A DNA stretch of 11,023 nt from Campylobacteraceae bacterium (GTDB lineage Bacteria; Campylobacterota; Campylobacteria; Campylobacterales; Sulfurovaceae): the NCBI GenBank assembly GCA_026982175.1, contig JALSHP010000325.1, positions 1 to 11,023 on the forward strand, given 5' to 3'. The translations under genes and the position numbers were made by a program. Below are positions 6,992 through 11,023 of this stretch, piece after piece; position 1 is the stretch's first letter; every line of letters begins with the position of its first letter. The notes beneath the pieces were generated by a model that saw nothing but the letters and a program-made list of their open reading frames with translations, made no database searches and was not told the DNA's origin.

Positions 6992-8079
6992 TGCAAAAAT
7001 TATACATTGGCATTATGTCAGGGACAAGCTTAGATGGCGTAGATGTGGCACTTTGTGGGGTAGATGATAGCTCTTGTATTTTAGAGGTTTCTCATTTTTT
7101 GGCATTTGAAGAGAATTTTAAAAATGAAATTTTAGAGATAATCAATGGCACTACAAGCATACAAAGAATTGGACAACTCGATGTAAAGTTAGCCTATTTC
7201 TTTGCACAAGCAGTTAATGAACTTTTAGACAAAACTAAATATACAGCAGAAGAGGTTGTGGCTATTGGCTCACACGGTCAAACCCTTTGGCATGAACCTA
7301 ATGGAGCATTTCCTTTCTCTTTGCAGTTGGGTAATGCTTCGGTATTAGCCGTAGAGACAGGCATTGATGTAGCGGCTGATTTTCGCTCTAAAGATGTGGC
7401 ATTAGGTGGTCAAGGAGCTCCTTTAGCTCCTGCTTTTCATCAATTTTTATTTTCTCATTTAGAAAAGTGTGCCGTTGTCAATATTGGGGGTATGGCAAAC
7501 ATCTCCATTTTGGGGAAGGAACTCATAGGGTATGACACAGGTTGTGGTAATGTTCTCATGGATTTGTGGATAGATGAGCATAAAGGTTTAGCCTATGATA
7601 AAGATGGAGCGTGGGCAAAATCGGGCAACATAAATCAACAATTATTGGAAGACTTTTTACAAGATGAGTATTTTTTATTAAAATTTCCTAAAAGTACAGG
7701 AAGAGAATACTTTAATAAGAAATTTTTAATAAAATATTTAGAAGCCTATGCTAGAATACCTCATGAAGATATTCAGGCGACGCTATTAGCATTGACTGTA
7801 CACTCTATTGCCAATGAGATTAAACAGTTTGAGATAAAAGAACTTTTGGTCTGTGGTGGAGGGGTACGAAATGTTTTTCTACTGCAATCGTTACAAAAGG
7901 CATTGCCCGATGTTACCGTTGCTTCTACTGAAAAATATGGTGTTGATGCAGACAATATGGAAGCGATGATATTTGCATGGCTAGCACATAAGCGACTGCA
8001 ACAGGAAAAAGTTGAGCTTAAATCAGTGACAGCAGGAAAAAAGAATACAATTTTAGGGGCGATATATGCAAAAGATTAA
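6991..8079 (+). CDS. anmK: Anhydro-N-acetylmuramic acid kinase
   Basis: AnmK uses ATP and water to open and phosphorylate 1,6-anhydro-MurNAc from peptidoglycan turnover, giving MurNAc-6-phosphate in the cytoplasm. The 362 residues match the family. Visible motifs of the sugar kinase/actin fold are MSGTSLDGVD (9-18, phosphate-binding), GSHGQT (93-98), ADFRSKDVALGGQGAPL (129-145, sugar binding), YDTGCGNVLMD (181-191) with the probable catalytic base Asp182, and CGGGVRN (288-294, adenosine binding). The start codon overlaps the glsA stop in TAATG and has no good ribosome site of its own, which suggests translational coupling to glsA. Its 3' end overlaps the next gene by 14 bases. The gene appears intact. 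Confidence 0.96.
   Translation: MQKLYIGIMSGTSLDGVDVALCGVDDSSCILEVSHFLAFEENFKNEILEIINGTTSIQRIGQLDVKLAYFFAQAVNELLDKTKYTAEEVVAIGSHGQTLWHEPNGAFPFSLQLGNASVLAVETGIDVAADFRSKDVALGGQGAPLAPAFHQFLFSHLEKCAVVNIGGMANISILGKELIGYDTGCGNVLMDLWIDEHKGLAYDKDGAWAKSGNINQQLLEDFLQDEYFLLKFPKSTGREYFNKKFLIKYLEAYARIPHEDIQATLLALTVHSIANEIKQFEIKELLVCGGGVRNVFLLQSLQKALPDVTVASTEKYGVDADNMEAMIFAWLAHKRLQQEKVELKSVTAGKKNTILGAIYAKD
8055..8059 (+). promoter_or_regulatory. amgK ribosome binding site inside anmK
   Basis: AGGGG lies six bases before the ATG at 8066 and within the last codons of anmK. It supports 8066 as the real start and hence the 14-base overlap of the two genes in different frames. Confidence 0.7.
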
Positions 8080-8998
8080 AGCGTGGTTAGATGGCTTGGC
8101 TTATAGAAATTATACGTTAGAAGCCATTCCAGGTGATGCTAGTTTTAGAAAATATTATAGAATGATTTTAGAAAATGAGAGTTTTATTGTGATGGATAGC
8201 TCTTTAGATAAAGAGAGTATGTACCCTTTTATTGACATTTCAGTTCGTCTTTTAAAAGCCAAAGTTGAAGTGCCTCGAATTTTATCTCAAAATATTAAAG
8301 AGGGTTTTTTGTTATTGACCGATTTAGGTACGCAACATTTAGCCGATATGTTGAGTCCAATGAGTGTGAAGTTACTCTACATGAAAGGGGTAACAGAAAT
8401 CATTAAGATGCAAAATATTGATACTGAGGGAATGGATGTTTATGACAGAGACTTTTTTCACGCTGAAATGAATTTAATGGAGGAGTGGTACTTACGACAG
8501 CATAAATCTACTTTTTTAACAGAAGAAGAGCTACAATCATTAGATAATATACTCAATATAATTTTAGATGAAGTATTTTCTCAACCACAAGGGCTGTTTG
8601 TCCATAGAGATTTTCATTCACGTAATATTATGCTGGTTAAGGGTAAGCTTTTTATTATTGATTATCAAGATGCTAAAGTGGGTCCACTCACTTATGATTT
8701 GGTCTCAATGCTCAAAGATGTCTATGTGGAGTATGATGCTGAATTGATTAATGAAATAGCATTGGAGTTTAAAGTTTTAAAAGGCTTAGAAGTCTCAGAT
8801 GAAGAGTTTTTTCGTTGGTTTGATTTTATGGCACTTCAGAGACATTTAAAAATTTTGGGCATCTTTGCACGATTGGATATTCGTGATAAGAAGAGTGCTT
8901 ACTTAGAAAATATTCCTTTAACATTAAAATATGTTCTAGAGGTATGTGATAAGTATGATGAGCTAAAGCCTTTGGCAAAACTTTTACGACAAAATTAG
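8066..8998 (+). CDS. amgK: AmgK-like MurNAc/GlcNAc anomeric kinase (APH fold)
   Basis: The 310 residues have the aminoglycoside-phosphotransferase fold and the particular style of AmgK, which phosphorylates the anomeric hydroxyl of MurNAc or GlcNAc. Early residues GDASFRKYYR (23-32) match the AmgK nucleotide-binding start. The catalytic loop is VHRDFHSRNIM (179-189) with Asp182 and Asn187, followed by the metal-binding IDYQDAKVGP (198-207). ALQRHLKILGIFARL (256-270) is a hallmark late motif. A resistance enzyme is unlikely given these motifs and the neighbours: anmK overlaps upstream and the murU-like gene starts 11 bases downstream, the partner it has in Pseudomonas. The predicted product, MurNAc-1-phosphate, is the substrate of MurU. 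Assignment is by motif and context; specificity for MurNAc versus GlcNAc cannot be read from the sequence. Confidence 0.88.
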   Translation: MQKIKAWLDGLAYRNYTLEAIPGDASFRKYYRMILENESFIVMDSSLDKESMYPFIDISVRLLKAKVEVPRILSQNIKEGFLLLTDLGTQHLADMLSPMSVKLLYMKGVTEIIKMQNIDTEGMDVYDRDFFHAEMNLMEEWYLRQHKSTFLTEEELQSLDNILNIILDEVFSQPQGLFVHRDFHSRNIMLVKGKLFIIDYQDAKVGPLTYDLVSMLKDVYVEYDAELINEIALEFKVLKGLEVSDEEFFRWFDFMALQRHLKILGIFARLDIRDKKSAYLENIPLTLKYVLEVCDKYDELKPLAKLLRQN

Positions 8999-9009
8999 GA
9001 TTTTAAAAT

Positions 9010-9663
9010 ATGAAAGCAATGATTTTAGCCGCAGGCTTAGGCTCTCGCATGAGACCCCTAACCAATAATAGACCAAAACCACTTTTAGAAGTGGGAGGAA
9101 AGCCATTAATTGTGTGGCATATTGAAGCCCTTAAAAAAGCAGGGTTTGAAGAGATAGTGATTAATGTTGCCTATTTGGGAGAACAGATTATTGACTATTT
9201 AGGCGACGGTTCACAATATGGTGTAAAAATTTTTTTCTCAGATGAACAAGATGAAGGAGCATTGGAAACCGCAGGGGGAATTGTTAAAGCATTGCCTTTA
9301 CTGTCTGAAACTTTTCTAGTGGTCAATGGCGATATTTGGACAGACTATACTTATTTAAGTGATTTTAAATTAGCCAAAGATAAATTGGCACATTTAATTG
9401 TTATTGATAATCCAGAACATAATTTAGAGGGAGATTTTCTTTTAACAGGAAGTGAACAACGGTATACTTTTTCAGGTATTGGCTACTATTCAAAACAGTT
9501 CTTTAACAAATTAGCCATAAATAAAGCACCCTTAGCCCCACTATTATTTGAAGCAGAAAATAATTTCACATTGACAACTGAATATTATGGTGGGCATTGG
9601 TATGATATTGGAACCCCCGAGCGTTTAGAGCAGTTAGATAAATTGTTAAAAAATAACTTTTAA
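9010..9663 (+). CDS. murU: MurU-like N-acetylmuramate-1-phosphate uridylyltransferase
   Basis: MurU joins MurNAc-1-phosphate and UTP to make UDP-MurNAc and pyrophosphate, returning recycled sugar to cell-wall synthesis below MurA/MurB. The 217 residues form a single Rossmann-like nucleotidyltransferase domain, the compact length of MurU, without the left-handed helix domain of GlmU. The nucleotide-binding signature is LAAGLGSRMRPLT (6-18) with RPKPLLEV (21-28). LETAGGIVKALPLL (85-98) and VVNGDIWTDY (104-113), with the metal-binding Asp108, are very MurU-like. GGHWYDIGTPERL (194-206) closes the active site. The Shine-Dalgarno TAGGA (8996-9000) overlaps the amgK stop, so the two genes are probably translated together. 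A glucose- or mannose-1-phosphate transferase is the alternative, made unlikely by the amgK neighbour. Confidence 0.88.
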   Translation: MKAMILAAGLGSRMRPLTNNRPKPLLEVGGKPLIVWHIEALKKAGFEEIVINVAYLGEQIIDYLGDGSQYGVKIFFSDEQDEGALETAGGIVKALPLLSETFLVVNGDIWTDYTYLSDFKLAKDKLAHLIVIDNPEHNLEGDFLLTGSEQRYTFSGIGYYSKQFFNKLAINKAPLAPLLFEAENNFTLTTEYYGGHWYDIGTPERLEQLDKLLKNNF

Positions 9664-9679
9664 GCTATTTTATTGGTAA

Positions 9680-9715
9680 CAAAATTTTTTATAAAATTTG
9701 GATATATTTTTTTTT
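9680..9715 (+). terminator. Intrinsic terminator of the glsA-murU operon
   Basis: An AT-rich hairpin pairs C9680-A9683 with T9697-G9700 and T9685-T9688 with A9693-A9696, with one bulged A (9684) and a TTAT loop. Seven bases after the stem come nine consecutive T (9707-9715). The low-GC stem is weak, but the T run and the position 16 bases after the murU stop support it. Confidence 0.6.
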
Positions 9716-9791
9716 ATTAATAAAATCACGCTTAGTTCACAATATTATGGAATAATGGGGTCAGTTTTGATTAAAAAAAGTAAGGGTAGGA

Positions 9792-10463
9792 ATGTTAAAG
9801 AATTTAAATATATTATATGTTGAAGATGAAGACAATATAATTGACAAGTATGCATACTTTTTAGAAGAGAGCTGTAAAGAGCTTTTTATCGCTAGAGATG
9901 GCGAGGAAGCTTATGAAATTTATAAAAATAATAAGATACATCTGATTATCATGGATCTTCTAATCCCTAAAATGAGTGGTATTGTACTGGCGAAAAAAAT
10001 TCGTGAAGAGGATGATGTTGTTCCAATGATTGCTCTTACTGCACACTCGGATAGAGAGATACTTTTAGATATTGTAGATTTAAATTTCTCTTCTTATCTC
10101 ATTAAGCCTGTATTGCGTTCAGATTTAACAAAGGCCTTAGAAAAAATATCTAAAAAATTTGAAGGAGGAGGTTCTGTTATCTTACCTTGTGACTGTTCGT
10201 GGGATACAAAAAGTAAAACACTCTTTTGGAATGATGAAGCGGTCTTTTTAACGAGAAGGGAGTTGAAACTTTTTGAACTCTTGGTTGAAAAAAATGGAAC
10301 ACCCTGTTCTGATGATGAGATTTACTACTATGTTTGGGGTGATGATACCGATAAGGTAATTACCAACTCATCCATTAGAACATTGGTGAAAAATTTACGT
10401 AAAAAAATACCTACTGAACTGATTAAAAATCAGTATGGAGTAGGCTATAAACTCAATTTCTAA
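9792..10463 (+). CDS. OmpR-type response regulator, orphan
   Basis: This is a two-component regulator of 223 residues with a receiver and a DNA-binding domain. The receiver (1 to about 120) has acidic pocket residues Glu11-Asp12, phospho-acceptor Asp55 in MDLLIP, Thr83 in ALTAHSD, and Lys105 in LIKPV, so it should be phosphorylated normally. After a linker, residues 130-223 form an OmpR/PhoB winged helix: LTRRELKLFELLV (153-165), the recognition helix region SSIRTLVKNLRKKI (193-206), and the terminal hairpin QYGVGYKLNF. The ATG follows AAGG (9782-9785). Upstream AT-rich DNA offers -10 candidates (TATTAT 9743-9748 or AATAAT 9751-9756), neither convincing. No histidine kinase is in the window, so partner and targets are unknown. 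It ends one base from the convergent gene. Confidence 0.93.
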   Translation: MLKNLNILYVEDEDNIIDKYAYFLEESCKELFIARDGEEAYEIYKNNKIHLIIMDLLIPKMSGIVLAKKIREEDDVVPMIALTAHSDREILLDIVDLNFSSYLIKPVLRSDLTKALEKISKKFEGGGSVILPCDCSWDTKSKTLFWNDEAVFLTRRELKLFELLVEKNGTPCSDDEIYYYVWGDDTDKVITNSSIRTLVKNLRKKIPTELIKNQYGVGYKLNF

Positions 10464-10464
10464 A

Positions 10465-11023
10465 TTAAATATTTTGTTGTAGATATTTCGCCACAGCATC
10501 TTCATCATTGCTCTCTTTTAGAACAATGTCGGCCACATCTTTTACCTCTTGGAGAGCATTGTTAACGGCAATGGCTTTTCCTGCTAACTTAAACATTCCT
10601 ATGTCGTTGAGTCCATCACCAAATACAGTTGTCTCTTTTGCATCTACTTTTAAATACTCATGTACTTTACCCAAGGCGTGTGCTTTGTCACTTAGTGGGT
10701 GAAGAATGGTTAAAAAGTAGCATTTCATGTAGTTTTCTGGAGCGAGTTTAATCTCTATTTTATTCCCAAATATTTTTAAAAGATGCTCTGCTAAAGGGCG
10801 TAGTAGTCTCTCTTCTCCCATATAGACCAATTTGAATGTATCTTTAACCCCTCGAATCTCTTCAAGATAAGATAAACGTTTATCAAAGCTATAGGACTCT
10901 TTGATGAGTCGTTCTTGATAATGGTTTAGTTGTGTGGGTACATCAAAGGTCTCTGCTAATGATTGGGAATCTTTTAGTGCGATGACATAGGGGAAAATGT
11001 TAAACTTTTTACTCTCCTCAATA
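10465..11023 (-). CDS. Cof-type HAD-IIB phosphatase, C-terminal part
   Basis: The reading frame is open from the stop at 10465-10467 to the right edge with no stop codon, so the N-terminus lies outside the window; 185 residues are visible. The C-terminal signature FGDGLNDIGMFKLAG, followed by AIAVNNALQEVKDVADIVL, is HAD motif IV of the Cof/YbjI/YidA class, and the Lys in SDKAHALGKV is the probable motif III lysine. The region before these is the C2-type cap. Such enzymes dephosphorylate sugar phosphates, flavin precursors or similar small molecules; the substrate cannot be told here. The nucleophile motif DxDGT should lie off the edge. It is not of the Gph-like class that includes MupP, so it should not be assumed to supply the phosphatase missing from the cell-wall recycling operon. 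Confidence 0.88.
   Translation of the reverse strand, partial: IEESKKFNIFPYVIALKDSQSLAETFDVPTQLNHYQERLIKESYSFDKRLSYLEEIRGVKDTFKLVYMGEERLLRPLAEHLLKIFGNKIEIKLAPENYMKCYFLTILHPLSDKAHALGKVHEYLKVDAKETTVFGDGLNDIGMFKLAGKAIAVNNALQEVKDVADIVLKESNDEDAVAKYLQQNI

Noticed and set aside
8066..8998. Aminoglycoside resistance phosphotransferase
   Set aside because: The fold is shared, but GDASFRKYYR, QRHLKILGIFARL and the anmK/murU-like neighbours point to AmgK.
10466..10487. AAATAT / ATATTT hairpin at the response regulator/HAD junction as a terminator
   Set aside because: Six A/T pairs with a ten-base loop and no U tract on either side.
10465..10830. HAD gene starting at 10830 as a complete 121-residue protein
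   Set aside because: That start is an internal TTG; the frame is open to the window edge and the upstream residues fit the HAD cap domain, so the gene is partial.

Overview
The window looks like chromosomal DNA of a Campylobacterota (Epsilonproteobacteria) bacterium, probably a free-living Sulfurovum/Sulfurimonas-like genus. This rests on the AT-rich composition, the house style of GuaA, MutS2 and the Kef-type antiporter, compact gene packing, and promoters recognisable mainly by a TATAAT -10 box in AT-rich DNA without a clear -35. It is an inference from protein style; no database was searched. No phage, insertion sequence, CRISPR array, tRNA or rRNA was seen, and no stretch over 300 bases lacks a gene.

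Layout. Positions 2-271 hold the C-terminal end of an NhaD-type Na+/H+ antiporter, followed by a hairpin. guaA (421-1956) and a Kef-type cation/H+ antiporter with a C-terminal nucleotide-binding RCK domain (2091-3710) follow on the plus strand, each with its own -10 box and Shine-Dalgarno sequence. mutS2 (5926-3722, minus) meets the antiporter gene tail to tail.

A 141-bp divergent intergenic region (5927-6067) separates mutS2 from a tight plus-strand operon: glsA (glutaminase), anmK, an amgK-like sugar kinase and a murU-like nucleotidyltransferase, ending at an intrinsic terminator (9680-9715). AnmK phosphorylates anhydro-MurNAc released from cell-wall turnover. AmgK and MurU turn free MurNAc into MurNAc-1-phosphate and then UDP-MurNAc, by-passing the fosfomycin-sensitive MurA step. 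The operon therefore reads as a cell-wall recycling unit of the Pseudomonas type, lacking only the MurNAc-6-phosphate phosphatase (MupP) within the window.

After the terminator come an orphan OmpR-type response regulator (9792-10463) and, convergent with a one-base gap, the C-terminal part of a Cof-type HAD phosphatase (10465 to the window end, minus).

The most unusual non-coding signal is a 25-bp near-perfect inverted repeat (24 of 25 pairs) in the mutS2/glsA divergent region. Each arm contains a CRP/FNR-like palindrome placed to touch one of the two promoters, and mutS2 appears to be transcribed as a leaderless mRNA. It may be a two-sided regulatory element or a small MITE-like repeat. I see no convincing wholly new multi-gene system here.
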